64,000 nucleotides of DNA from contig JAGGHK010000003.1 of NCBI GenBank assembly GCA_024104275.1, positions 1 through 64,000 on the forward strand, written 5' to 3'. The translations under genes were made by a program, and so were the position numbers. Shown in pieces: positions 38,808-47,357 of this stretch. Under the pieces are notes generated by a model that worked only from the letters and a program-made list of their open reading frames with translations, ran no database searches and had not been told where the DNA came from. This DNA is from Bifidobacterium sp. (GTDB taxonomy: Bacteria > Actinomycetota > Actinomycetes > Actinomycetales > Bifidobacteriaceae). The number at the start of each line of letters is the position of its first letter. The stretch's first letter is position 1.

Positions 38808-40517
38808 ATGAGCACAGCACCAAGGAACGCCGCCGCGAAACGCGACTGGGGTCACGACGAGACCGGTTGCACGGTGCTGCATATCGACATGGATGCCTTC
38901 TACGCTTCGCTGGAAATCGCACGGCACCCAGAGCTTCGGGGGAAGCCGGTCATTATCGGCTGGCCGGGGCCGCGCAGCGTGGTATCGGCGGCCAATTACG
39001 AGGCGCGCAAATACGGGGTGAACTCGGCGATGCCGATGGTGCGGGCGCGGCAGCTTTGCCCCGGCGGGGCATATGTACGGGTCGACATGCCTTATTATCG
39101 CGAAATGTCAAAACGCATCTTCAATGAGGTATTCAGGCAGGTCACCGATCAAATCGAGCAGGTTTCGGTCGACGAAGGCTATATGGACGTCTCGAGCGCG
39201 CTGCTGCGCTGGAAGTCGCCGAGTATCATCGGCGCCTGGATACGGGCACAGGTCGCGGCACGGTTCCACATCACGTGTTCGGTGGGTATCGCGGCCAATA
39301 AGCTGGTGGCGAAAATGGCCTCGACCAATGCCAAACCAGACGGGATGCTGCTGATTCCCAAGGCACGGCACGCCGAATTCGTGCAGATGATGCCGTTGCG
39401 CGGGATTCCCGGTATCGGGCCGTCACTGGAGAAACGACTTAACGAGTGGGGCGTCAAAACCGTCGCCGAACTGGCGGAAATGGACGAAACGGCTTTGTTG
39501 CAGGCGACGCGCTCGAAAATCACCGCACACAACCTGTATCTTGCCGCCCGCGGGCAGGACGAACGGCCCATCGTCACCCACGCACCGGAAAAGTCCATCG
39601 GCGCGGAAATCACATTTGAGCAGGATACGCGCAATTTCGAGAAAGTGCGGGAACTGCTGCACCATTGCAGCAACGAAGTGACGCACACCTTACGGCAGAA
39701 GGGTTTGGTGGCACGGACGGTGAACGTAAAGTTACGGTTTGCTGATATGAGCTATTCCACCAAGGCACATACGCTCGAACGGCCCATCGACACGGCCGCC
39801 GCAATGTATCCCGAATCCGCGGCGCTCTTGAAAGCCATGCTCGGGATGCCGACCGATGCGAGCGACGACACTCCCCTGCCGCGCGAGATCCGACTTGCCG
39901 GCGTCAGCGCCAGCTCGCTAAGCGCCAAAGGTTCTACCCCCGTGCAGCTAACGATTGACGATTTGCTTGCTGGTGACAGTGCGGCTGGCAGCGGCGGTGA
40001 GAATCACGACGGCGATAACGGCAATAATAATGCTGCCTACCAGGGTGCGACGAAAAGACGCAGCCATAACGCACGCAAGGGTGGCGGCGACACTGTCGAC
40101 GATCGCGCCAACGGCAGCACTCGTGATGGCAATGTTTCCGGTCACCCTACTGCCGACGGCCATATGAACAACACCATTGCCCGGTTGGAATATGGCACGA
40201 CCGCAGAAGCCGCCATTGGTAGCTCCCAATGGCACGGCTCCCGCAGCGACGAGCCCGCCAAAGTCGCGGATACCGCCGCTGCCCCTGCCGCAACGTCAGC
40301 CGAAAACGGCCCACACATCAGCGCTCATTGCAATGCCGGTGTGAAAAAGAACGCTTCAACAAGCCCGGGCGAGAACCGCGAGGAACGCATCCGCACCGCC
40401 GAAACCGTGCTTGATGCCGTCCGCGAGCGCTACGGAACCGGCGCCGCCACCCTTGGCCTAGAACACGGCGACTGGAAGGCCAAACAAATCGCCAACAACA
40501 GCAAGCCCGAAGACTGA
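38808..40517 (+). CDS. dinB: DNA polymerase IV with a large low-complexity insertion
   Basis: DinB is a Y-family translesion polymerase. The palm has HIDMDAFYASLE (catalytic D27/D29) and VSVDEGYMD (near 121-126). The thumb HhH is LRGIPGIGPSLEKRLNEWG. The little finger runs to about 385 and ends with the clamp-binding-like QLTIDDLL. Residues about 390-525 are Gly/Asn/Ser/Ala-rich and disordered. The family C-terminus AETVLDAVRERYGTGAATLG then resumes near 532. Total length is 569 against about 350-420 for the family. GGAGG ends one base before the ATG, an unusually short spacing. Confidence 0.92.
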   Translation: MSTAPRNAAAKRDWGHDETGCTVLHIDMDAFYASLEIARHPELRGKPVIIGWPGPRSVVSAANYEARKYGVNSAMPMVRARQLCPGGAYVRVDMPYYREMSKRIFNEVFRQVTDQIEQVSVDEGYMDVSSALLRWKSPSIIGAWIRAQVAARFHITCSVGIAANKLVAKMASTNAKPDGMLLIPKARHAEFVQMMPLRGIPGIGPSLEKRLNEWGVKTVAELAEMDETALLQATRSKITAHNLYLAARGQDERPIVTHAPEKSIGAEITFEQDTRNFEKVRELLHHCSNEVTHTLRQKGLVARTVNVKLRFADMSYSTKAHTLERPIDTAAAMYPESAALLKAMLGMPTDASDDTPLPREIRLAGVSASSLSAKGSTPVQLTIDDLLAGDSAAGSGGENHDGDNGNNNAAYQGATKRRSHNARKGGGDTVDDRANGSTRDGNVSGHPTADGHMNNTIARLEYGTTAEAAIGSSQWHGSRSDEPAKVADTAAAPAATSAENGPHISAHCNAGVKKNASTSPGENREERIRTAETVLDAVRERYGTGAATLGLEHGDWKAKQIANNSKPED

Positions 40518-40585
40518 ACAAACTACCGCGAACGTCGGCACATCCGAAAGCCCGGGACAGAGCACACCACGACGCCTGTATCGAG

Positions 40586-40698
40586 CATGCGAGGAAAATC
40601 AGCAAATTCGCCCGAGAATTCTGAGTTTGCTCGCATGTTCAATTGGACATGCGAGCAAAATCAGGATTCTGCGGATAAAACACTGATTTTCCTCGCAT
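40586..40698. repeat. ATGCGAGGAAAATCAG palindromic repeat, copy A (double hairpin)
   Basis: Two consecutive stem-loops are seen. ATGCGAGGAAAATCAG pairs with CTGAGTTTGCTCGCAT (40587-40636), and ATGCGAGCAAAATCAG pairs with CTGATTTTCCTCGCAT (40649-40698). Loops are 18 nt. The element ends 2 bp before the stop codon of the CPBP protease gene. Copy B at 41781-41892 is about 80% identical by eye, and copy C at 43086-43135 is a single hairpin. Confidence 0.8.
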
Positions 40699-40700
40699 CT

Positions 40701-41681
40701 TCAGCAATTCGCCATACGCCACCTACGTACCCATGCCGGCCGAACCAGCAGACCTTTGCGCTGGGCATAAACCATCAATACCAAGCCCGCGACACCCAAG
40801 AGAACCACCGGAACGATGTTGGCTTCCAAACCGAAACTGCCGCCGGTCATGATATCGGGCCCAGACCACTTCGCGACCAACAACGAATCCTGCTTGCCGT
40901 TGCCGGAGACGATGGAGCCGAAAATCGGGCCTTCGGCGATATTCCACATGGCATGTTCACCGATGCACACCCACAATGAACGTGTGACAAAATACAGAGT
41001 CGCCGCCAATATCCCATCTTCGACGGAGATGGCAACGCCACCCCACAGCGTGCCGTCTTGATTGCTCGTGTGCATGAGGCCGAATACCAAGGCCGAAACC
41101 ACGAGCGCACCCCATGAGCCAAGCCACTCCTCGACCAGACGGAGCAGCATTCCGCGCATCATGATCTCCTCGGCGATACCGGCACAGACGCCTATGGAGA
41201 CGATATCCATCCACGGGTTGTAATGGAAATTCAACCCCAAAACCCGATAATTGCCAATGATTGTGAGTACCCCGACGCACACGGCAATCGCCGCAAGACC
41301 GATGGCACCACCGACGACGAGCCCTGGCCACCGGGAGAAACGGAGCTCAAAGGGATGATGCCGGCGTTCCATACCGTAGACAACGACCAGATATCCGGCA
41401 ACCGCCGCCGCGACTTCGGCCAGCATCTCAAAAAGTGTCATAGAAGAGTGAACATTATCTTTTTCCAACACTTTGAAATCACCGGTCGTCAAGACGTATG
41501 CCGCGACGATAATCAATGAGGCAACGATTCCGACCAGGATGAACACACCCAGAAAAGCAATCCCACGCAGCAGAGGATTCAGCCTATGCGGTTCACGCAT
41601 CCCCGTCTTCGCGTTTTCCACGCGTTCAGGATGGTCTTCCGTAAGCAGATCGCAGGTTCGTATTCGCTGACTAATATCCAT
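40701..41681 (-). CDS. CPBP family intramembrane glutamic endopeptidase
   Basis: The 326-residue product has about eight membrane helices and the CPBP/Abi motifs: EEIMMRG (EExxxR), GLMHTSN (FxxxH type) and EHAMWNIAEG (HxxxN). CPBP proteins are membrane proteases, some of which process bacteriocins or give self-immunity; the substrate here is unknown. The C-terminal tail is basic and cytosolic. The gene stands alone, bracketed by two copies of the 112-bp palindromic repeat. Confidence 0.88.
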   Translation of the reverse strand: MDISQRIRTCDLLTEDHPERVENAKTGMREPHRLNPLLRGIAFLGVFILVGIVASLIIVAAYVLTTGDFKVLEKDNVHSSMTLFEMLAEVAAAVAGYLVVVYGMERRHHPFELRFSRWPGLVVGGAIGLAAIAVCVGVLTIIGNYRVLGLNFHYNPWMDIVSIGVCAGIAEEIMMRGMLLRLVEEWLGSWGALVVSALVFGLMHTSNQDGTLWGGVAISVEDGILAATLYFVTRSLWVCIGEHAMWNIAEGPIFGSIVSGNGKQDSLLVAKWSGPDIMTGGSFGLEANIVPVVLLGVAGLVLMVYAQRKGLLVRPAWVRRWRMANC

Positions 41682-41780
41682 AGCCCTGTATGATAAGCCA
41701 TCGAACCAACCACAACATTCAGGATGATGCGGGTATCATTCGTCTGCCACGACTCTGCCTCCATCGAGAAGATAACGAAG

Positions 41781-41892
41781 ATGCGAGGAAAATCAGCGTT
41801 TCCGAGGCATTTCCCTGATTTCCATCGCATGTTCGATTGGACATGTGAGCAAAATCAGGATTAGCGGGATAAAACACTGATTTTCCTCGCAT
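41781..41892. repeat. ATGCGAGGAAAATCAG palindromic repeat, copy B (double hairpin)
   Basis: It has the same double-hairpin layout and orientation as copy A. The stretch from TGTTC(G/A)ATTGGACATG to the final CTCGCAT is nearly identical, while the first hairpin has drifted more. It lies 100 bp upstream of the CPBP start in the 415-bp gap before the AbiEi-like pseudogene. The remainder of that gap shows no gene. Confidence 0.8.
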
Positions 41893-42096
41893 GCTCACAG
41901 CCTCGCCTCCCCTGCTCGCTGGTCCTGCCGGACGACGGAGCCAAGCGCCATCCATCCACCGAGTTGGGCACATCAATCGGTCATGCATCGAGACTTATCC
42001 ACAAAACGCCCGGACGAGTCTGAAAACGGGTATCATTCGACCACATAACCCCGATTGAGTTGACACGGCCCCCATAGTGCACCGTAACGTGGTGCT

Positions 42097-43080
42097 ATGA
42101 AAATCAATCCACGCCTACTGGCACAGCTCATCGAAGCGGAAACGCGACAGCGCTGCTTCCACACGAGCAATCATAACGAGCAGCAGACGCTCAGTATGCT
42201 GACCAAATCAGGCGAGGTCACCCGCGTCCGGTAGGGGCTTTACGCGAGAACGGCAATTTGGAAAGACCTTGATCCAAACGAACGTTACCGGTGGACGCTC
42301 AGGGGCCTGCACCAGTGGCGTCCGGAATGGATTTTCGCCGGTATCAGCGTCATCAGCGCGTATAAGGTGGAACATCCTTACTGGCTGCATAACGACGGCA
42401 AAGTGTTTCTCGCCACCGACAAACTTTCCGGCGCATTCTCATCAAGCGGGGTCCAATATATCCATATACAGAATTTCCCTAAGTACCAGGAATCGAATAT
42501 TTCCATGACATCAGTGCCACAGGCGCTTTGCGATTGCGCCGCACGATACAGGTTCCATGAAGTGTTGCCGATGTTTGATTCAGCGCTGAGAAAGCTACTG
42601 ACCAATGAACAGGACATCCGAGCCATAAGCGAGCAATCGCATCGCTTCGGCAGCAAAGTCGCGCATCTGCTTGAGTGCACGGACCCCAAAAGCGAAAACG
42701 GCGGAGAATCGATATGCCGAGCCATTATGATCGAGGAGGGATTCGGCAGGCCCGAGTTACAACGAGAGTTCCGGATTCCCGTTTCAAGCGGCTCAGTTCG
42801 AACCTATCGGATAGATATGCTGTACCATCCGCCAGACAACGGGCTTGTTGCGGTCGAATTCGACGGGATGGACAAGTACGTAGACCCGACCATGACGAAT
42901 CAGCGCAGTATCCGTCAGGTCGTACATGACGAAAAGGAACGCGAAAACCTTCTGCTCGCCAAAACGCCAATCCAACAGATCGTAAGAATCGATTTCACCG
43001 AAGCATTGCAACGTAACCCGCTGGTGAAAAAGCTGACGGCTGCAGGACTGCCACGCATACACCCCTTCACCAGCCAATAA
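42097..43080 (+). pseudogene. AbiEi-like/DUF559-like protein, interrupted by an amber codon
   Basis: One frame of 328 codons from the ATG at 42097 to TAA at 43080 is broken only by TAG at 42232-42234. The codon falls in VTRVR-stop-GLYAR, where related proteins have RRGLYAR. The N-terminus resembles the winged-helix AbiEi antitoxin-type domain. The C-terminus carries a PD-(D/E)XK-like pattern RIDMLY..VAVEFDGMDKY and DEKERENLLLA..IVRIDF, as in DUF559 proteins. The second part could still be made from the in-frame ATG at 42367. The intact remainder suggests recent inactivation, a sequencing error or readthrough. Confidence 0.75.
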
Positions 43081-43085
43081 TGAAG

Positions 43086-43135
43086 ATGCGAGGAAAATCA
43101 GGGTCTTGGCGCTCTTTTCCTGATTTTGCTCGCAT
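43086..43135. repeat. ATGCGAGGAAAATCAG palindromic repeat, copy C (single hairpin)
   Basis: ATGCGAGGAAAATCAG pairs with CTGATTTTGCTCGCAT around an 18-nt loop, starting 6 bp after the pseudogene stop. It has one hairpin where copies A and B have two. Confidence 0.8.
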
Positions 43136-43173
43136 GTTGGTCCGCGCCCAACCCGTCAGAAGCGAAGGGTACT

Positions 43174-44310
43174 TCAGCCACGGAGGCGAGCGTCGACCTC
43201 GGCAATCGAAGCGTCGGGAGCGGTGGCGGAGAAACGCAGGTGGGTGGGGGCGCCGTAGAATTCGCCGGGGCTGGCGATGATGCCGAGGCGCGCGAGGTCG
43301 GCCATGTCTTGCCAGCAGTCGCCGCTTTTCGCACGAACCCAGACGTAGAGAGCGCCTTGCGGCATGTGCGCGTCGTAGCCGTAGGCGCACAGCCCCTCGA
43401 CCAGCTGGTGAAGACGCTTGGCATAGCGGGCGTGCTGAATACGAACCGAGTCGGAATCATGCAACGCCGCAGCCATCGCAGCCTGAACCGGTCCGGGGAT
43501 GATTTCGCCGATCTGCTTACGATAAACGGTCATCGGGCGCACGAGCTCGGGGTCACCGGCGATGAGCGCGGTGCGGTAACCGGCCATGTTGGACTGTTTG
43601 CTCAGCGAGTAGAGCACGAGGACGTCCTTGGCACTACCGTCGCAGACATCGGGCTGCAGCATGCAAGGAGCTGGGGATGGCTCGGCATCAGTACCATCAG
43701 CCCAAGTGAACAGGCCGTAGCACTCGTCGGAAAGGACGACGGCACCGATTTCGCGGGCTGCAACGACGATGCCGTGCAGTTGCGAAGCGGAGAGCACTTC
43801 GCCGGTCGGGTTGCACGGGAAATTGACCCAGATGGCCTTGACGCCGGGCACCGAACGCCATGAATCGACGTCAGCGATATCGACGGCCTTGTAGGTCTCG
43901 GCACCGGCCAGCTGGGTGCCGATATCGTAAGTGGGGTATGACACTTCGGGCTGCACGATGACATCACCGGGACCGAAATGCAACAGTGACGCCATCAACG
44001 CCACGGCCTCTTTGGAACCGACCGTGGGCACGAAATCAGCGCCGATGGCCTCGAAATCGACACCGCGGTTGCCGCGGAACCACTCTCGCACGGCCTTGCG
44101 CAGGCTCTCGGTTCCGGCAACGGTGGGATAGCCGTGGGCATTCGGAGCATCAGAAGAGTCGGCGAGCGCCCGCTGCACACTGGCTGGCACCGGGTCGACC
44201 GGCGATCCGACGGAAAGGTCGATCATGCCGCCGGGTGCGTTCTTGGCGGTCTCCTTGTACGGCGCGACACGATTCCAATCGTAGGGAGAATCAAACCTGT
44301 AAAAACCCAT
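43174..44310 (-). CDS. dapC: Succinyldiaminopimelate transaminase
   Basis: DapC makes N-succinyl-LL-2,6-diaminopimelate from the keto precursor in the lysine/peptidoglycan pathway. The 378-residue product is a fold-type I PLP aminotransferase with the Schiff-base Lys in YSLSKQSNMAGYR, substrate-binding NFPCNPTG and the early IDLSVGSPVDPVP. The ATG at 44310 gives MGFYRFDSPYDW, the family start, with AAAGGCGA upstream. The longer frame to 44514 is not supported. An fdxA gene lies upstream on the same strand, the usual actinobacterial neighbour, but here 720 bp away because of an inserted repeat. Confidence 0.88.
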   Translation of the reverse strand: MGFYRFDSPYDWNRVAPYKETAKNAPGGMIDLSVGSPVDPVPASVQRALADSSDAPNAHGYPTVAGTESLRKAVREWFRGNRGVDFEAIGADFVPTVGSKEAVALMASLLHFGPGDVIVQPEVSYPTYDIGTQLAGAETYKAVDIADVDSWRSVPGVKAIWVNFPCNPTGEVLSASQLHGIVVAAREIGAVVLSDECYGLFTWADGTDAEPSPAPCMLQPDVCDGSAKDVLVLYSLSKQSNMAGYRTALIAGDPELVRPMTVYRKQIGEIIPGPVQAAMAAALHDSDSVRIQHARYAKRLHQLVEGLCAYGYDAHMPQGALYVWVRAKSGDCWQDMADLARLGIIASPGEFYGAPTHLRFSATAPDASIAEVDARLRG

Positions 44311-44760
44311 TGCCGTCGCCTTTCGCGTCGTCCTGCTCGATAAAATATCTACTTGCGATGATACTGGCAGCGATGCCAAAACGACATGCAATGCTGGCAG
44401 ATCTCCAGTAAGCCGACTTTCAGATAGCTCTCGGCACAGCACGAATCTGAAAACATCGGCTTCGGACCATGTCTGGATGGCTAGAGGAATAAGCCAATAA
44501 AAATGGACGTTCACTACACGAGACGTTGTGTTGCTTGGCTTGGAGCTTTCGGGCGCGTTCCCTCTACCTGGAAACCGGTCGAAAAGCGAGACGGTTATCG
44601 AATCGAAATCATTATGGCATAAGTGCTTGTTGCATCAGGGAGATGACACGTTCATTTGAAATATAATACATAACTGCTGTGGGCATGCTCTTCGAAAACG
44701 ATAAGACAAGCGCAGAATACCGACATGGGCATGATGTAAATAGCAGGGATAACGGCCAAA

Positions 44761-44890
44761 ATGTGTGTCCGAAATCAGCCCTAAGGCATTGAGAGAGTAG
44801 CGGAAGAAAGGGCTCGAATCCCTCTGGACTAATCTTAAACAGCTTTTATGCTATTGACAGAGCACCTTGAAGCCTATTTCGGACACACAT
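44761..44890. mobile_element. MITE-like element with 15-bp perfect terminal inverted repeats
   Basis: ATGTGTGTCCGAAAT (44761-44775) and ATTTCGGACACACAT (44876-44890) are exact inverted repeats bounding 130 bp. The complementarity continues imperfectly inward for about 25 nt, so the whole unit can fold into a long hairpin. It has no coding capacity. No clear target-site duplication is seen. It lies in the 720-bp gap between dapC and fdxA. The rest of the gap has no recognisable gene apart from the fdxA terminator. Confidence 0.65.
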
Positions 44891-44961
44891 CCTGGCCTAT
44901 AACCCAAATAGCAGGACGCAAATGACGCCGTAAATCACGGACCGTAAATACTGCGATACAA

Positions 44962-45008
44962 CAGAACCCGCGTGTATCAGCCGACAAGCGGAAGACACGC
45001 GGGTTCTG
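44962..45008 (-). terminator. Terminator of fdxA
   Basis: On the minus strand CAGAACCCGCGTGT pairs with ACACGCGGGTTCTG and is followed by TTGT. It starts 22 bp past the fdxA stop. Confidence 0.75.
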
Positions 45009-45030
45009 CAGAAAAACTCAATCGAAGAAA

Positions 45031-45354
45031 TCAGTCCTGATTCTGCGGGGGCAGCGCGGCGATACGGGCCTCGTCTTTGCCGGACGGGCCGGCAGCCTGG
45101 GCACCGCCCAAATCGCCGATATCGTTGAAATAAGTGACCGCAGCGTCTTTGTACCAGGCCCATTCCTCGGGAACATCGTCCTCGTAGAAAATCGCCTCGG
45201 TGGGGCACACGGGCTCGCAGGCGCCGCAATCCACGCACTCGTTGGGGTTGATGTAGAGCGTACGGTCGCCTTCGTAGATGCAGTCGACGGGGCATTCGTC
45301 GACGCACGCCTTGTCTTTGACGTCGATGCAGGGCTGAGCAATCACATAAGCCAT
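45031..45354 (-). CDS. fdxA: Seven-iron ferredoxin FdxA
   Basis: FdxA carries one 3Fe-4S and one 4Fe-4S cluster and shuttles electrons. The 107-residue product MAYVIAQPCIDVKDKACVDE... has the ligands C9, C17, C21 and then CVDCGACEPVC followed by PTEAI, with the spacing of actinobacterial 7Fe ferredoxins. The ATG at 45354 is preferred over one at 45405 because it gives the family N-terminus. The likely partner reductase is not in the window. Confidence 0.93.
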   Translation of the reverse strand: MAYVIAQPCIDVKDKACVDECPVDCIYEGDRTLYINPNECVDCGACEPVCPTEAIFYEDDVPEEWAWYKDAAVTYFNDIGDLGGAQAAGPSGKDEARIAALPPQNQD

Positions 45355-45434
45355 TGAGATGGCCTCCTTACAAGCTTCAAGTAGTATCAGCCTACGTTTA
45401 AGCAACGACGGGTAAACGCCGCGCCAACACGAAC

Positions 45435-47033
45435 TTACGCTCTCCGGCTTTCGGTGTTTTCTTCCGTCAAACCGGCCAAATCGAGGTTTTCCTCGGCATT
45501 CTGCGCATCCGCCTTTTCGGCCTTTTTCTCCATAACCTCTTTCACATCCTTGTCAAGCTCGCCGGTACCGAGCAGAGAGTGACGGTAGGAATAGCCGAAG
45601 TAAATGCAGAAGCCGATCAGTAGCCAGACCACAAAACGAATCCATGTGAGAACCGTCAGGTTCAGCATCAGCCAGAGGTTCGCGACGGCAATCAGAATCG
45701 GCACCCACGGGCTGCCGGGAATCTTGAAGGAACGCGGCAGATCCGGACGCTTCTTGCGCATGATCGGGATGGAAATGGCGACCAGGGTGAAGGCCGAAAG
45801 CGTACCGATATTGACCATATCGGCAAGAATCGAAACATTGAAACAGGACGAGACAATCGCAACGAGCACGCCGACGGCGATCTGCAGCTTGGCAGGCGTC
45901 CCGTGCTTGCCGACCTTGGAAAGGCCACGCGGCAACAGGCCGTCACGGCTCATGGCAAAGATCACGCGCGTGAGGCCAAGCAGCAATACCATAACCACCG
46001 TGGTCAAGCCGATGACGATGGCGAAGGAGATGATCTTGGCCGCCCAGGTCGCGCCCGCAAGCTCGAAACCGGTGGCCAGCGACGGATCCTTGGCCTTCGC
46101 CAGATCCTTGTAGGAGACCATACCAGTGGTGACGATGGCGACGAGCATGTACATGACGATGACCAACACCATGCCGAGGCCGATGCCCAGCGGAACGTTG
46201 CGTTTCGGGTTCTTGGCCTCCTCACTTGCCGTGGCCACCACGTCGAAGCCAAGGAACGAGAAGAAGACCAAAGCCGCGCCGGAAATAATGCCGGAAACGC
46301 CGTAAACGGTGGGCTGCTGGCCGGTGACCCATTGCATCAGCGGTTGGGTCATGAAGCCGCCGGAATCCGGACCCAGCACTTTGCTGGCAGGCTCGGACGA
46401 CGGAATGAACGGAGTGTAGTTCGACGTTTTGATATAGAAGGAGCCGACAATGACGACGAAAAAGACGATGCCGATTTTCAAAATCGTGAAAGCGCCATCA
46501 ACGCGAGCGCCGATTTTCGTGCCGAGCACCAAAAGAACCGTGAAGAACGCGACGACGATGAGCGGTGCCCAATCGAACGTGAACCAGCCAAAATGAATCT
46601 CCGTGCTGGAATTGAAGCCCATCAGTCGTAGGAAATCGTTGAGGTAGACGCTCCAATACTTGGAGACGACGGAACCGGCCATCAACATCTCGAGAATCAG
46701 ATCCCAGCCGATAATCCAGGCCACCAGCTCCCCGACCGTCGTATAGGTGAACGTGTAAGCGGAACCGGCGGCGGGAATCATCGAGGCGAACTCCGCATAG
46801 CACATCACCGCGGCCCCGCAGATGATGCCGGCGATCAAGAAGCTCAGGATGGCGGCAGGGCCGGCGTGGAAGGCGGCGGCCTGGGCGCCGATGGAGAAGA
46901 TGCCCGCGCCGACCGCAACGGCCACACCCATGACGGCCAAATCCCAAGCGCCGAGATTTCGCACCAACTTACGGTCGCCGGTAGCCGTTTCAGCCAGCGC
47001 CTGCTCAACCGACTTGGTTCTGAACAGTTCCAT
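45435..47033 (-). CDS. APC family amino acid permease (copy 1)
   Basis: The 532-residue product is a 12-13 helix membrane protein of the amino acid-polyamine-cation superfamily, close to the cationic amino acid (CAT/YfnA) group. Visible segments are GAGIFSIGAQAAAFHAGPAA, the family-typical start of helix 1, and GSAYTFTYTTVGELVAWIIG. It ends in an acidic/Lys cytosolic tail. It is highly similar along its length to the next gene upstream (47355-48959), with the last 20 residues identical, so they arose by tandem duplication. An array of short palindromes lies 160-320 bp before its start. Confidence 0.92.
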   Translation of the reverse strand: MELFRTKSVEQALAETATGDRKLVRNLGAWDLAVMGVAVAVGAGIFSIGAQAAAFHAGPAAILSFLIAGIICGAAVMCYAEFASMIPAAGSAYTFTYTTVGELVAWIIGWDLILEMLMAGSVVSKYWSVYLNDFLRLMGFNSSTEIHFGWFTFDWAPLIVVAFFTVLLVLGTKIGARVDGAFTILKIGIVFFVVIVGSFYIKTSNYTPFIPSSEPASKVLGPDSGGFMTQPLMQWVTGQQPTVYGVSGIISGAALVFFSFLGFDVVATASEEAKNPKRNVPLGIGLGMVLVIVMYMLVAIVTTGMVSYKDLAKAKDPSLATGFELAGATWAAKIISFAIVIGLTTVVMVLLLGLTRVIFAMSRDGLLPRGLSKVGKHGTPAKLQIAVGVLVAIVSSCFNVSILADMVNIGTLSAFTLVAISIPIMRKKRPDLPRSFKIPGSPWVPILIAVANLWLMLNLTVLTWIRFVVWLLIGFCIYFGYSYRHSLLGTGELDKDVKEVMEKKAEKADAQNAEENLDLAGLTEENTESRRA

Positions 47034-47190
47034 TTTCTTCTCGTCCTTCCAGCAAACTAGGCGCGGGATTCGCCCGTTTCTCGTCTCTCTTTGGCTTGTC
47101 TTGCGTCATTTGCCTTCGCCCGTTTCGAAGCCAAACAAACAGGCATGCACCATAGGCCGGCAATCTGACGGATAAAGACCGACAGATAAG

Positions 47191-47357
47191 AGTTGCGTAA
47201 GACTTACCTAAGAGTGTTGCCTAAAGCTCACGTAAGGCTTACGCAAAAGTATTACGTAAGGCTTATGGAAAAAGCAATACGCAAAAATCTATCTAAAACC
47301 TACGTAAGGCTTGCGTAAGACCTACATGAGCCTTACTTAAGACTTACTTAAGACCTA
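47191..47357. repeat. Array of CGTAAGNCTTACG palindromes between the permease genes
   Basis: About 165 bp hold at least six variants of CGTAAG-N-CTTACG. The perfect form is at 47231-47243, with others near 47195, 47253, 47301, 47312, 47336 and 47344. Spacing varies and several copies share bases. It fills the 321-bp gap upstream of permease copy 1 and begins at the stop codon of copy 2. It may be a multi-site operator or a slippage-generated repeat. Confidence 0.65.

Noticed and set aside
44800-44835. tRNA T-arm-like sequence (GGGCTCGAATCCC) inside the 130-bp inverted-repeat element
   Set aside because: No D arm, anticodon arm or acceptor stem can be built around it, so it is not a tRNA.
47034-47357. 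Repeats between the permeases considered as a CRISPR array
   Set aside because: The units are 13 bp, degenerate and unevenly spaced, with no spacers of constant length and no cas genes nearby.
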